DNA of 64,000 nt from SKLM01 sp964575455 (GTDB lineage Bacteria > Chloroflexota > Anaerolineae > B4-G1), in assembly GCA_964575455.1 (NCBI GenBank), contig CAZNRX010000007.1, positions 25,431-89,430 of the forward strand, read 5' to 3'. Positions 1 to 7,698 of this stretch are shown in pieces. How positions within the stretch are numbered: position 1 is the first letter of the stretch; each line of letters begins with the position of its first letter. The notes under the pieces were generated by a model. It was not told where the DNA came from, made no database searches, and saw nothing but the letters and a program-made list of their open reading frames with translations. The translations under genes and the position numbers were made by a program.

Positions 1-132
1 CTCCTCCTTGACATCCCCGACTTCGATTGTCGGTACGTTGATGTTGATCTCCGGCACCTGGGGCGTGATGGTGCATGCCAGGGTGGCTATCGACAGGGCC
101 AGCGCAGCGGATAGTATCGTAAGCTTTCTCAT
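1..132 (-). CDS. Putative lipoprotein, N-terminal part only (runs off window)
   Basis: The reverse strand opens with Met-Arg-Lys, a hydrophobic stretch and a cysteine in the context ATLAC, which fits a lipoprotein signal peptide and lipobox. The mature part starts TITPQVPEININVPTIEVG and is cut by the window edge. The ATG at 132 is preferred because a GGGAGAGG ribosome site lies 6 nt upstream; an ATG at 138 touches that site. It follows the anti-sigma gene by about 70 nt, so it may be the third gene of the ECF operon. No function can be assigned from 44 residues. Confidence 0.6.
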   Translation of the reverse strand, partial: MRKLTILSAALALSIATLACTITPQVPEININVPTIEVGDVKEE

Positions 133-203
133 ATCCATCCTCTCCCATTCATCTCTATCTGCTTCTTCGTCGTCTATCCTTGCTCTCTTGACCACTCGCG
201 TCG

Positions 204-737
204 TCAGCGCGTTGCGCGCAGCTTGCGCATCGTGCCAATCCACAATCCATTCAGCGCCGCGGTCAGCAGGAGGCTGCCTGAAGCCAAGACGGCGAGCGGC
301 ACGGCGAACTGATCCAGGAGGACAAGCAGCACGCGGCCCAGGCCATCGACGAGGGTCAGGAGCTGCGTGACGGTCTTCACGCCCCCGATGAGCAGAGCTG
401 GCGCGACGCCCAGGTTGCCCAGCAGCCCCAAGGCAATGGGGACGAGGGTCAGTAGCGCCACGACCGTTGCGCCCAGCGCCAGTGTCAGGCCGCCAACGAT
501 GGCGCGGCGGGCCTGCTCCCTGCGGTTGATGCGGGCCATGACCTGAGCATGCAGATGAAGAGGGGCCGATCTCATTGGCGTCGACCGGAGCAAGCGATCC
601 AAGGCATGCATCCTCTGCCACTCGGCTCGACACGCGCTGCACGTGGTCAGGTGTTCCTCCAGCTCCTTGCTCGCTGCTTGGTCAAGATGGCCATCCAGTC
701 GGTCTGCCATCAGGTGGCTAGCTCGTCTGCAGTGCAT
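204..737 (-). CDS. Anti-sigma factor with zinc-finger (zf-HC2) N-terminus
   Basis: The N-terminal 45 residues contain the zinc-binding anti-sigma signature H-x3-C-x2-C (EEHLTTCSACRAEW), followed by a basic linker and two or three hydrophobic segments, so it is a membrane-anchored anti-sigma factor. The start was set at the ATG at 737, which overlaps the end of the sigma gene by about 20 bp and gives MHCRRASHLMADRLDGHLDQ; this is the usual layout for translationally coupled sigma/anti-sigma pairs. It should hold the ECF sigma factor next to it inactive until a signal arrives. The signal is unknown. Length is 177 aa. Confidence 0.85.
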   Translation of the reverse strand: MHCRRASHLMADRLDGHLDQAASKELEEHLTTCSACRAEWQRMHALDRLLRSTPMRSAPLHLHAQVMARINRREQARRAIVGGLTLALGATVVALLTLVPIALGLLGNLGVAPALLIGGVKTVTQLLTLVDGLGRVLLVLLDQFAVPLAVLASGSLLLTAALNGLWIGTMRKLRATR

Positions 738-1311
738 ACGCTTCTCCTTCCATCTGCTCCGCCAGAGCGCGTCGAGCACGATAGAGTCTTGATTTGACCG
801 CGCTCACCGTCAGCTCCAGCGTCTCCGCGATCTCTTTGTAGGGATAGTCATACCAGTAATGCAGGGTTATCGCCGCTCGGTCTGTGGGGGATAGGGTGCT
901 CATAAGCTTCTGGATCCAGGCCTCCCGATCCCGATCGGTTACCACGGTCTCCGGGTTGGGGACCTTTCCCGACCAGGCGCTCGCCGTCCCGGCTGGCTCT
1001 GCGATCTCCTCCTTCAGCGGCATCCAGTCGATCCTCCGGCGTCTCAGCCGATCAATACAATAGTGAGAGGCGATGGAAAAGAGCCAGGTGTTGAAGGGCC
1101 GCCGCGGGTCGTAGCTATCAAGGTATCTGTAGGCCCTGATGAACGCCTCCTGAGCCGCATCCTCGGCTTCTGGCGCGTTCCCCAACATCCGATACGTTAG
1201 GTTGTATATAGGGTTCTGGTAGGCTTCCACCAAACGCCCGAAAGCCTCCTTGTCTCCCTCTCGAGCTGCCTCGATCCATCTTTCTTCGTCAGTCACTGGG
1301 TGGGATGCCAC
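718..1311 (-). CDS. ECF-type RNA polymerase sigma factor
   Basis: A 197-aa sigma-70 family protein with only regions 2 and 4. Region 2 (about residues 25-95) contains NPIYNLTYRMLGNAPEAEDA and FNTWLFSIASHYCIDRLRRR. Region 4 (about 135-190) contains LSPTDRAAITLHYWYDYPYK and an HTH ending in SAVKSRLYRARRAL. This is the classic extracytoplasmic-function layout. The start is a GTG with GGAG 6 nt upstream. The next gene is its anti-sigma factor. A possible promoter (TTTTGG, 16 nt, TATAAT) lies at 1401-1374. Confidence 0.92.
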   Translation of the reverse strand: MASHPVTDEERWIEAAREGDKEAFGRLVEAYQNPIYNLTYRMLGNAPEAEDAAQEAFIRAYRYLDSYDPRRPFNTWLFSIASHYCIDRLRRRRIDWMPLKEEIAEPAGTASAWSGKVPNPETVVTDRDREAWIQKLMSTLSPTDRAAITLHYWYDYPYKEIAETLELTVSAVKSRLYRARRALAEQMEGEAYALQTS

Positions 1312-1373
1312 CTACACGCTCCATGGGTCCTCTCTGTCTTCAGAATTCCGATGCCTGGCACTATGCACTACGT

Positions 1374-1401
1374 ATTATAGTCGATAAAGTTGCGGCCAAA
1401 A
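1374..1401 (-). promoter_or_regulatory. Putative sigma-70 promoter of the ECF sigma operon
   Basis: On the minus strand a perfect TATAAT (1379-1374) follows a weak -35 TTTTGG (1401-1396) with 16 nt between, about 60 nt before the sigma GTG. The -10 is strong and the -35 poor, so an activator or another sigma factor may be involved. It abuts the inverted repeat at 1404-1443. Confidence 0.45.
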
Positions 1402-1403
1402 GC

Positions 1404-1443
1404 AAGGTGACCGGCACTTGTGGTTTGAAGTGCCGGTCACCTT
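1404..1443. repeat. Perfect 16-bp inverted repeat between divergent promoters
   Basis: The arms AAGGTGACCGGCACTT and AAGTGCCGGTCACCTT are exact reverse complements, separated by 8 nt. The repeat ends 3 nt before the -35 of the molybdenum hydroxylase promoter and begins 2 nt beyond the -35 of the divergent sigma promoter. It could be an operator or activator site for both directions, or a dispersed palindromic repeat. No run of T follows, so a terminator is less likely. Confidence 0.7.
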
Positions 1444-1446
1444 TGG

Positions 1447-1475
1447 TTGCCTAATGTCAGAATAGCGAGTATACT
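1447..1475 (+). promoter_or_regulatory. Putative promoter of the molybdenum hydroxylase operon
   Basis: TTGCCT (1447-1452), 17 nt, TATACT (1470-1475). Transcription would begin near 1482, leaving a leader of about 78 nt. The leader holds two related GAGGTGCC/AAGGTGCC motifs (about 1489-1534). Confidence 0.6.
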
Positions 1476-1559
1476 TGTTGGATGGGTAAGGTGCCTAGCG
1501 TTGGACGGGTGAGGTGCCTGGCACGTTTACTCGCGTTCAATTGGGTCGAGGAGACAACT

Positions 1560-3026
1560 ATGTGGCAAGTGTATGACACCCCTACCAGTATCGACGACGC
1601 CCTGCGGCTTCTTGCTGAGCGCGGCCCCAAGGCTCGTATCATCGCCGGTGGGACCGATCTGTTGGTCGAGCTAAAGCGGGGCACTCTAGAGGCTGACAGC
1701 TTGATCGACATCACTCGCATCGGCGGGCTGAATCGCGTAGCGCTGGATGACGGACCTTCCGATTCACGCATTCACATAGGGCCGACCGTGACGCACAACA
1801 GCGCTGTGGCCGCGGATCTGCTGTTCGAACGGGGATACCCGCTGGCATCAGCTTGCTGGCAGGTCGGCACGCCGCAGCTGCGCAATCGCGGCACAATTGC
1901 GGGCAATCTGGTCACGGCATCCCCGGCCAACGACACGATCACGGCGCTCTGGGCTTTGGATGCCAGGCTGAGGTTGAGCAGCGTGGATGGCGAGAGGAAG
2001 CTCTCATTCCCCGATTTCTATCAAGGGGTGCGTCAGACGGCTTTGGCACCCTATGAGATGGTGACGGACATCTCCTTCCCAGCCCTGCGGCCTAATCAGC
2101 GCGGTACGTTCGTGAAGCTGGCTCTGCGACGGGTACACGCGATCTCCGTGGTCAACGCGGCGGTCGTGCTCTCCTTCGATGAATCGACTGTCACTGGGGC
2201 TCGTATCGCGATGGGTAGTGTGGCCCCCACCGTGATTCGCGCGCGCGAGGCGGAGGGCGCTTTGGTGGGCAGGAAGCTGAGTGCGGAGAGTATCGAGAGA
2301 GCCGCGGAGTTGGCTGGGAGAGCGACGTCCTGTATCGACGACATCCGCTCGGGGGCCGATTATCGTCAGGAGGTCATCACGGTGTTGGTACGTCGTGCAC
2401 TGGCGTCGCTCCGCGCCGGGGACGAGAAAGAGGCATATCCCGACGTGCCGGCGATGCTGTGGGGTACCACGAGCGGCACTTACCCGCGCCTGGCAGGCAA
2501 GACGGTGTGTCACCATCGCGAGGGCCTTGAGCCGATTGAGTTTGTGGTCAACGGTGAGAACGTGGTCATACAGGGAGCCAATCATAAGACGTTGCTGGAG
2601 ATGCTGCGCCAGGACCTGGGCCTCACGGGAACGAAGAACGGCTGTGGCGAGGGGGAATGCGGCGCCTGCACAGTCTGGATGGACGGGATCGCCGTGCTGG
2701 CCTGCCTGACGCCGGCGCCACGCGCCCACGGCACGCACATCGTCACCATTGAGGGGCTTCCGGGAGGGACTGACGTCCTTACTGCAGATGGGCTTCACCC
2801 GGTGCAGCAGGCCTTCATCGACGAGGGTGCGGTCCAGTGCGGGTACTGCACTCCGGGGTTCGTGATGGCGGGGGCGAACTTGCTGGAGGAGATTCTGGAG
2901 CCCACGCGAGAGCAGATCGAGATTGGACTGAGCGGGAATCTGTGCCGCTGCACGGGCTACTACAAGATCGTGCGGGCCATTGAGAAGGCCGCGGGTTTTG
3001 ATCCAGGCCTTCCTCTCGGGGAGTGA
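1560..3026 (+). CDS. Molybdenum hydroxylase FAD subunit fused to [2Fe-2S] subunit (xanthine dehydrogenase family)
   Basis: A 488-aa fusion. Residues 1-290 are the FAD domain: AGGTD at 29-33 and the second FAD loop QLRNRGTIAGNLVTASPAND near 105-125, then the CO-dehydrogenase-flavoprotein C-domain. Residues about 325-485 are the iron-sulfur subunit: a plant-type [2Fe-2S] site C362-x4-C-x2-C-x11-C and an alpha-helical site C427-x2-C430 and C462-x-C464 (NLCRCTGYYK). It passes electrons from the molybdopterin subunit (5173-7581) to FAD. The start is the ATG at 1560 behind GAGGAG; longer in-frame starts lack a good ribosome site. These two parts are usually separate genes, so the FAD-then-FeS fusion is a less common arrangement. 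Confidence 0.93.
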   Translation: MWQVYDTPTSIDDALRLLAERGPKARIIAGGTDLLVELKRGTLEADSLIDITRIGGLNRVALDDGPSDSRIHIGPTVTHNSAVAADLLFERGYPLASACWQVGTPQLRNRGTIAGNLVTASPANDTITALWALDARLRLSSVDGERKLSFPDFYQGVRQTALAPYEMVTDISFPALRPNQRGTFVKLALRRVHAISVVNAAVVLSFDESTVTGARIAMGSVAPTVIRAREAEGALVGRKLSAESIERAAELAGRATSCIDDIRSGADYRQEVITVLVRRALASLRAGDEKEAYPDVPAMLWGTTSGTYPRLAGKTVCHHREGLEPIEFVVNGENVVIQGANHKTLLEMLRQDLGLTGTKNGCGEGECGACTVWMDGIAVLACLTPAPRAHGTHIVTIEGLPGGTDVLTADGLHPVQQAFIDEGAVQCGYCTPGFVMAGANLLEEILEPTREQIEIGLSGNLCRCTGYYKIVRAIEKAAGFDPGLPLGE

Positions 3027-3041
3027 GAGCGTAAGGTGGGC

Positions 3042-3062
3042 GGCTTAGGCTTCGCACGCTTG
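3042..3062 (+). repeat. Repeat family D, intergenic copy
   Basis: Matches GGCTTAGCTTCGCACGCT with one extra G, so this non-coding copy is not a multiple of three. Coding copies occur at 13510, 14894 and 42880. It lies just after the FAD/FeS gene and just before a family A element. Confidence 0.7.
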
Positions 3063-3070
3063 GTGCTTCA

Positions 3071-3104
3071 CCTCCCTCTTATCCCCCCCGGAGGGAGGGA
3101 AGGT
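3071..3104 (+). repeat. Repeat family A, intergenic single unit
   Basis: C-rich arm, TCTTATC, C-run, then GGAGGGAGGGA. The ends (CACCTCCCT and AGGGAAGGTG) are nearly complementary, so the unit can fold into an imperfect hairpin. It is the only copy found outside a gene, in the same + orientation as all the coding copies. Confidence 0.8.
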
Positions 3105-3113
3105 GGCGCTGTG

Positions 3114-3128
3114 GGCACGTGCAACGCA
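3114..3128 (+). repeat. Repeat family F, copy 1
   Basis: GGCACGTGCAACGCA; the same 15 bases recur at 5125-5139 in the next intergenic gap of this operon. The inner GCACGTGC is palindromic. It may mark small mobile or recombination-derived repeats flanking the 651-aa gene. Confidence 0.6.
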
Positions 3129-3156
3129 CCGGTGAGGGGCGCGTCAGAAGGGTAGG

Positions 3157-5112
3157 ATGGAGAGGACCGTCCCCACCACCGGCAGTGAAGAGATCTCGCT
3201 CTACATGCGCACCTACTACTCCCTCCTGCGCACCACGGATGAGGTGCAGGTGCGCTCCTTCGTCGAATCACATCTGGGCATGAACTCATCCCTACACGTG
3301 GGGGCTCGCGATAAGGTACCGGACGTCGCGGTGCTCATCTACTGCTCGCTGCGCCTTCCACACGCGATTCGGCAGACCAGGTTGGTGGTGATGGGGCAGT
3401 CGGAGCGCGTCTTCGCTCGCCGCGGGTACGACAAGGTCGAGGAGTGGAGGCCGGTTGGAGCCCCAGGCCGTCGCCGCCGCACGTTCTTTGACGGTCACGA
3501 GACGATGGCAGCCTTCATCGCCAGCGTCTCCGATATCGACGACCTCATTCCGATGTTGACCGCTTTCCAGATTGAGTGGAACAAGATGTATCGGCGTCTG
3601 AAGGGTCACTCTCTATTGGAGAGATTGGAGGTACATCGCGATGTCCCCCCCTCTTATCCCCCCCAGAGGGGGGGAGGGAACACTCGCCCCCAGAGGGGGG
3701 GAGGGAACACTCGCCCCCAGAGGGACGGAGGGAACGCTCCCCCTCAAAGAGAGGTAGGGAATGCTCCCCCCGTCTTATTCCCCCCAGAGGGAGGGAGAGA
3801 AGCGCTGCGCCAAGAGATTGCAGAGGTGCTGGAGCTCAGCCTCGACGATCTAGGCCGCCTGGAATCGATCTGGGATGACCCGGGCCATTCGTTGTTCGAT
3901 CTGCTGTGCGACGTGGGACGGGAGCCGAAGCAGTTCGCTGTGCGATTGTTGGCCGGCTCCCGGGTTGACTATCGGAAGGCCACGCGGCACTGGTGGGGTT
4001 TCATCGCCGACGCGTCGCCGGTCGACTTGAGCGAAAGGCCGGTTTACTTCATCTCCAGCAATGTGCACAGCGTGGTGAATATGCTGTCCGGATTTGCGCT
4101 ACGGCGCGAGAAGGAGCTGACACGCCATCTCCGAGAGAAAGGCGATCATGAGCTGGCGGGTGGGGTGTCACCTGGAGAGTACGCTCGCATTCGCGATGGG
4201 GAGACCTCATCCCGGCTCGAGAATCTCCTCTACTTCATCCTCCGTGACTACATGGAGGTCCATCGCGACGACGAGATATGGGATGAGCGGGAGGAAGAGG
4301 AGGCCCTGTGCGGCATCAGGCACATCGACAGCCACCACGTCTTTGACGTCGAGGCCCAGGTGATCGAGATGTGCCGCCTGTGCCCGGATTGGCTCGACCC
4401 GCGGTTGCGAGTGCCGGAGCTGGATAGGGCCGATGCAGCCGCTATGCTTCCTGGGCTTCGTGAGAGCGACGCCGTGATCGTCAACATCGACTACCCGCTG
4501 GGGATGGGAGCCTATCACATCCTTTCGCAGGTCGCTACAAGTGTCGATTCGCTTCGGGGCGTGTACAGCCTGGGCAAGGCCGCCACGCTCAACGGCCGCA
4601 TCGGCGATGTGATGATCCCCTATGTCGTTCACGACGAGCACTCCCGCAATACGTATCTGTTCAACAACTGTTTCACCGCCGCCAGCGTGGCGCCCTATCT
4701 TGTCCACGGCACGACGCTCGACAATCAGAAGGCGATCAGTGTGCGAGGGACGTTTCTGCAGAACGAGCGCTATATGGATGTCTTCTACCGCGAGGGGTAC
4801 ACAGATATTGAGATGGAGGCCGGGCCATACCTCTCAGCTGTCTACGAGGCGGTGCGCCCCTCCCGCCATCCAACCAACGAGATCGTCACCCTCTACGCGG
4901 ACACTGTGCCATTTGACGTCGGGATCATACACTACGCATCGGATACGCCGCTGGAGAAGGGCGGGTGGGATCAACCGAGGAACCTCGGTGCACAACGTCT
5001 CTCTTACTTCGGCGTGGATTCCACGTATGCGGCCACCGTGGCCATCCTGCGCCGGGTGCTGTGGCTGGAGACGCAGCGTGGGCAAGGGAAAGGTGCGTCG
5101 CATTGGGCTTAG
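3157..5112 (+). CDS. Uncharacterised 651-aa protein within the molybdenum hydroxylase operon; C-half possibly nucleoside-phosphorylase-like
   Basis: I do not recognise this family with confidence. Residues 15-155 form one conserved-looking block (YMRTYYSLLRTTDEVQVRSF). Residues 163-215 are a low-complexity insertion made of tandem family A repeats (PPSYPPQRGGGNTRPQR). Residues 220-640 are again globular. The segments GRIGDVMIP and TDIEMEAGPYLSAVYEA resemble the phosphate-loop strand and the MExA motif of purine nucleoside phosphorylases, but this is only pattern resemblance. It sits between the two hydroxylase genes; a nucleoside phosphorylase would fit upstream of purine-base oxidation. The start is uncertain: ATG 3157 has a weak AAGGGTAGG, and MRTYYS at 3205 is an alternative. 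No signal peptide or membrane helix is seen. Confidence 0.75.
   Translation: MERTVPTTGSEEISLYMRTYYSLLRTTDEVQVRSFVESHLGMNSSLHVGARDKVPDVAVLIYCSLRLPHAIRQTRLVVMGQSERVFARRGYDKVEEWRPVGAPGRRRRTFFDGHETMAAFIASVSDIDDLIPMLTAFQIEWNKMYRRLKGHSLLERLEVHRDVPPSYPPQRGGGNTRPQRGGGNTRPQRDGGNAPPQREVGNAPPVLFPPEGGREALRQEIAEVLELSLDDLGRLESIWDDPGHSLFDLLCDVGREPKQFAVRLLAGSRVDYRKATRHWWGFIADASPVDLSERPVYFISSNVHSVVNMLSGFALRREKELTRHLREKGDHELAGGVSPGEYARIRDGETSSRLENLLYFILRDYMEVHRDDEIWDEREEEEALCGIRHIDSHHVFDVEAQVIEMCRLCPDWLDPRLRVPELDRADAAAMLPGLRESDAVIVNIDYPLGMGAYHILSQVATSVDSLRGVYSLGKAATLNGRIGDVMIPYVVHDEHSRNTYLFNNCFTAASVAPYLVHGTTLDNQKAISVRGTFLQNERYMDVFYREGYTDIEMEAGPYLSAVYEAVRPSRHPTNEIVTLYADTVPFDVGIIHYASDTPLEKGGWDQPRNLGAQRLSYFGVDSTYAATVAILRRVLWLETQRGQGKGASHWA
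3644..3801 (+). repeat. Repeat family A array inside the 651-aa gene (about five units)
   Basis: Starts with CCCCCCCTCTTATCCC, then several 27-bp units of the type GAACACTCGCCCCCAGAGGG, and ends with CCAGAGGGAGGGAG. It is fully in frame and encodes Pro/Gly/Arg-rich repeats (PPQRGGGNTR). The first unit is read as TCT-TAT-CCC. Confidence 0.85.
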
Positions 5113-5124
5113 CGGCTGGCGCTT

Positions 5125-5139
5125 GGCACGTGCAACGCA
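5125..5139 (+). repeat. Repeat family F, copy 2
   Basis: GGCACGTGCAACGCA, identical to 3114-3128, in the 60-bp gap between the 651-aa gene and the molybdopterin subunit gene. Confidence 0.6.
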
Positions 5140-5172
5140 GCGTTGTGAGCCGCTGGAGATGAGGGATTCACT

Positions 5173-7581
5173 ATGACTACGTTTGTTGGACAGTCCGCCG
5201 CTCGCTTGGATGCGCGCGCCAAGGTCACGGGCGAGGCAAAGTACCCCGGCGATTTCGCTATGGAGGGTATGCTCCACGCCAAGATCCTCTTTGCCGGTCG
5301 GCCGCACGCTCGGGTGTTGAGCATCGACACGTCCGAAGCGGAGGATGTGCCGGGCGTGGTAGCGATCTTCACGGCCAGAGACGTGCCGGTGAACGAGTAT
5401 GGCCTGCAGACGCGGGATCAACCGGTGCTGTGTGGCCCCCCCCCTCTTGTCCCCCCCGGAGGGAGGGAGGATAGTGGCCCCTCTTCTCGTAACCCCCCTG
5501 GAGGGAGGGAGGATGGTGGTTCCCTCTCTCTTAACTCCCACGGAGGGAGCCCCCCCCTCGTATCCCCCCCGGAGGGAGGGAGGGAGGTGCCAGGAACTGA
5601 TGTGGTCCGCTTCGTCGGTGATCAGGTGGCTCTTGTGGTGGCGGAGAGCGAGGAGGCTGCTGCCCGCGCTCGAGGTCGGATCCACGTCGAGTATGAGGAA
5701 TTGCCTTTCGTGACCGATCCCTTCCGAGCTCTTGAGCCAGACGCGCCGCAGCTCCACCCTGACCGACAGCCGAATGAAAGCCATCCGGAGTTGAGCACCG
5801 AGGGTAATCTCATCTGCCATCATCAGATCCGCAAGGGCGACATGGACGCCGGGTGGGAGGCCGCGGACATCGTTGTCGAGGGTGAGTACCGAACGCCCGC
5901 TCAGGAGCACGCCTATCTGCAGCCGGAGGCTGGTCTCTCTTACATCGACGATCAGGGTCGTGTCACGGTGGTGGTGGCCGGCCAATGGACGTGGGAGGAT
6001 CAACAGCAGATCGCACACGCACTGGACCTACCACCAGAGCAGGTCCGAGTGATCTACCCGGCCATCGGAGGTGCCTTTGGTGGGCGCGAGGATATGTCCG
6101 TGCAGATCGTGCTGGCTCTGGCGGCCCATCGTCTGCAGCGCCCGGTCAAGATCGTCTGGAGCCGCGAGGAATCGATCGAGGGGCACTGCAAGCGGCATGC
6201 GATGTGGTTCCACTGCAAATGGGGCGCCACCCGGGAGGGAAAGCTGGTCGCCGCCGAGGTTCGAGTGATCGCCGATGGGGGCGCTTACTGCTACACCACC
6301 AACAAGGTGCTGGGCAACACAGCGATTACGTGCACGGGTCCCTACGAGTTTCCAAACGTCAAAGTTGACGTGGACGGCGTCTATACCAACAATCCACCGG
6401 CCGGGGCCTTCCGGGGCTTTGGAGCGCCGCAAGGCATCTTCGCTGCCGAGATGCAGATGAACAAACTGGTGGCCAAAATGGTTGGGGCGCTGGACGTGGA
6501 CCCGGTTGGGCTGCGGGTCAAGAACTTGCTGCGTGATGACTCCCTGACCACGGTGCGCACCCCGCTGCCGGGTGGCGTCAGCCTGGTGGAGGTCACCCGG
6601 CGCTGTGCCCGTGCCATCGGATGGAAGCAGACGGATGAGGAGGCGCCTGAGGCGCCATCGGGGTCGTCAGCGGCAGACACCCGCGAAGCGATTCGCAGTA
6701 AGCCCGACAGCGGCATTGGGCTGGCCGTTGGCTTCAAGAACGTCGGATTCTCCTTCGGGTATCAGGAGAGTTGCTGTGCCAGGATCGAGCTGCAGGGTGA
6801 GGAGGAGATCGAGCGAGCTACCGTCAGCATTGGAAGTGCCGACGTGGGGCAGGGGGCTCATACCGTGATCCGGCAGATGGCGGCTGAGGCGCTTGACGTA
6901 CCGTTGACGCGGGTGCGCATGGAGACATCGGACACGGGTACCAGCCCAGGCAGTGCCGGCTCCACGTCCGCATCCCGGATGACCTTCATGGCGGGCAACG
7001 CTGTGCGGAAGGCAGCGGGGGAGGTGCTGAACCGCTGGCGGAAGGGAGAGCGTCCGGCCATCACCGAGCAGACCTATCTGGCCCCAAGCACCACGCATTT
7101 TGATCCAGAGACGGGCGAGGGTCTGCCCAATTTCGCCTACGGGTACGTGGCGCAGGCCGTGGAGGTCGCGGTCGATGTGGAAACCGGCGAATTGGAGATC
7201 CGACGCGTCGTCTGCGTCGATGACGTGGGCAAGGCGGTCAATCCTCAGCAGGTTGAAGGGCAGATTGAGGGGGGTGTGGCGCAGGCGGTGGGCTGGGCCA
7301 CGTGTGAGAACTTCATCACCGACGAGGGACGCGTGCTCACGCCACATCTGAGCACGTATCTGATCCCCACCATCGCCGACGTGCCGCGAAGCGTTGAATC
7401 GATCGTCGTGGAGAATCCAGATCCTTGCGGCCCCTGGGGTGTGCGCGGGATGGGTGAGATGCCCTTCATCCCCCTGGCCCCGGCCCTGGTCGCTGCCGTC
7501 CACGACGCGACTGGGGTGTGGATTGACGAGCTACCGCTGACCCCAGAGCGCGTGCTATGCGCCTTGAAGGGTCGTTCGTAG
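5173..7581 (+). CDS. Xanthine-dehydrogenase-family molybdopterin-binding subunit
   Basis: An 802-aa large subunit carrying the Mo-pterin cytosine dinucleotide-type active site. Visible landmarks: the a/b hammerhead domain (residues 1-170), GGAFGGRED near 300, RGFGAPQ near 414, DVGQGAHTVIRQMAAEAL near 558, and GVRGMGE with the likely catalytic Glu at 762. The CO-dehydrogenase active-loop motif (AYRCSFR type) is absent, so a purine- or aldehyde-type substrate is more likely than CO; the true substrate is not shown by sequence. Residues 89-139 are an in-frame family A insertion just before the conserved RFVGDQVALVVAE strand. The start is ATG 5173 behind GGAGATGAGGG. It works with the FAD/FeS fusion at 1560-3026. 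Confidence 0.93.
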   Translation: MTTFVGQSAARLDARAKVTGEAKYPGDFAMEGMLHAKILFAGRPHARVLSIDTSEAEDVPGVVAIFTARDVPVNEYGLQTRDQPVLCGPPPLVPPGGREDSGPSSRNPPGGREDGGSLSLNSHGGSPPLVSPPEGGREVPGTDVVRFVGDQVALVVAESEEAAARARGRIHVEYEELPFVTDPFRALEPDAPQLHPDRQPNESHPELSTEGNLICHHQIRKGDMDAGWEAADIVVEGEYRTPAQEHAYLQPEAGLSYIDDQGRVTVVVAGQWTWEDQQQIAHALDLPPEQVRVIYPAIGGAFGGREDMSVQIVLALAAHRLQRPVKIVWSREESIEGHCKRHAMWFHCKWGATREGKLVAAEVRVIADGGAYCYTTNKVLGNTAITCTGPYEFPNVKVDVDGVYTNNPPAGAFRGFGAPQGIFAAEMQMNKLVAKMVGALDVDPVGLRVKNLLRDDSLTTVRTPLPGGVSLVEVTRRCARAIGWKQTDEEAPEAPSGSSAADTREAIRSKPDSGIGLAVGFKNVGFSFGYQESCCARIELQGEEEIERATVSIGSADVGQGAHTVIRQMAAEALDVPLTRVRMETSDTGTSPGSAGSTSASRMTFMAGNAVRKAAGEVLNRWRKGERPAITEQTYLAPSTTHFDPETGEGLPNFAYGYVAQAVEVAVDVETGELEIRRVVCVDDVGKAVNPQQVEGQIEGGVAQAVGWATCENFITDEGRVLTPHLSTYLIPTIADVPRSVESIVVENPDPCGPWGVRGMGEMPFIPLAPALVAAVHDATGVWIDELPLTPERVLCALKGRS
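5436..5588 (+). repeat. Repeat family A array inside the molybdopterin subunit gene (four units)
   Basis: Four diverged units, each a C-run with CTCTTGT/CTCTTAA/CTCGTAT, a C-run and a GGAGGGAGGGAGG arm. Encodes PPPLVPPGGRED-type repeats, with the first unit read as CCT-CTT-GTC. The length is a multiple of three and the flanking protein is otherwise normal for the family. Confidence 0.87.
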
Positions 7582-7611
7582 TCAGACACGCAGCCGTGCG
7601 GAGTGCTGTCC
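7578..7611 (+). repeat. Repeat family E, copy 1
   Basis: GTAGTCAGACACGCAGCC followed by GTGCGGAGTGCTGTCC. It overlaps the stop codon of the molybdopterin subunit gene. A second direct copy begins 57 bp later and an inverted one lies at 40292-40325. Confidence 0.75.
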
Positions 7612-7634
7612 AACCGCAATGGTTCTCGTGGTTG

Positions 7635-7668
7635 GTAGTCAGGCACGGAGCCGCGCGGAGTGCCGTCC
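7635..7668 (+). repeat. Repeat family E, copy 2
   Basis: GTAGTCAGGCACGGAGCC followed by GCGCGGAGTGCCGTCC. GGCAC and GTGCC can pair, so each copy may fold as a short hairpin. It lies just upstream of the histidine kinase gene. Confidence 0.75.
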
Positions 7669-7698
7669 GTATATTGAAGGTACTGAAGGCAATTCACT

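Noticed and set aside
8..370. 120-aa plus-strand open frame at the left edge
   Set aside because: Opposite to the lipoprotein and anti-sigma genes, which have signal-peptide and zinc-finger features.
1404..1443. Intrinsic terminator
   Set aside because: No gene ends upstream on either strand and there is no T-run; the place between divergent promoters favours a regulatory palindrome or repeat.
2004..2798. 264-aa minus-strand open frame
   Set aside because: Antisense to the FAD/FeS gene with all its conserved motifs; no ribosome site or recognisable protein pattern.
3644..3801. CRISPR-like regular repeats
   Set aside because: Units are 27-38 bp without unique spacers, lie inside an open frame, and there are no cas genes.
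4834..6018. 394-aa open frame on the minus strand
   Set aside because: It is antisense to the 651-aa and molybdopterin subunit genes, has no family motif, and is open largely because the GC-rich repeats lack stops.
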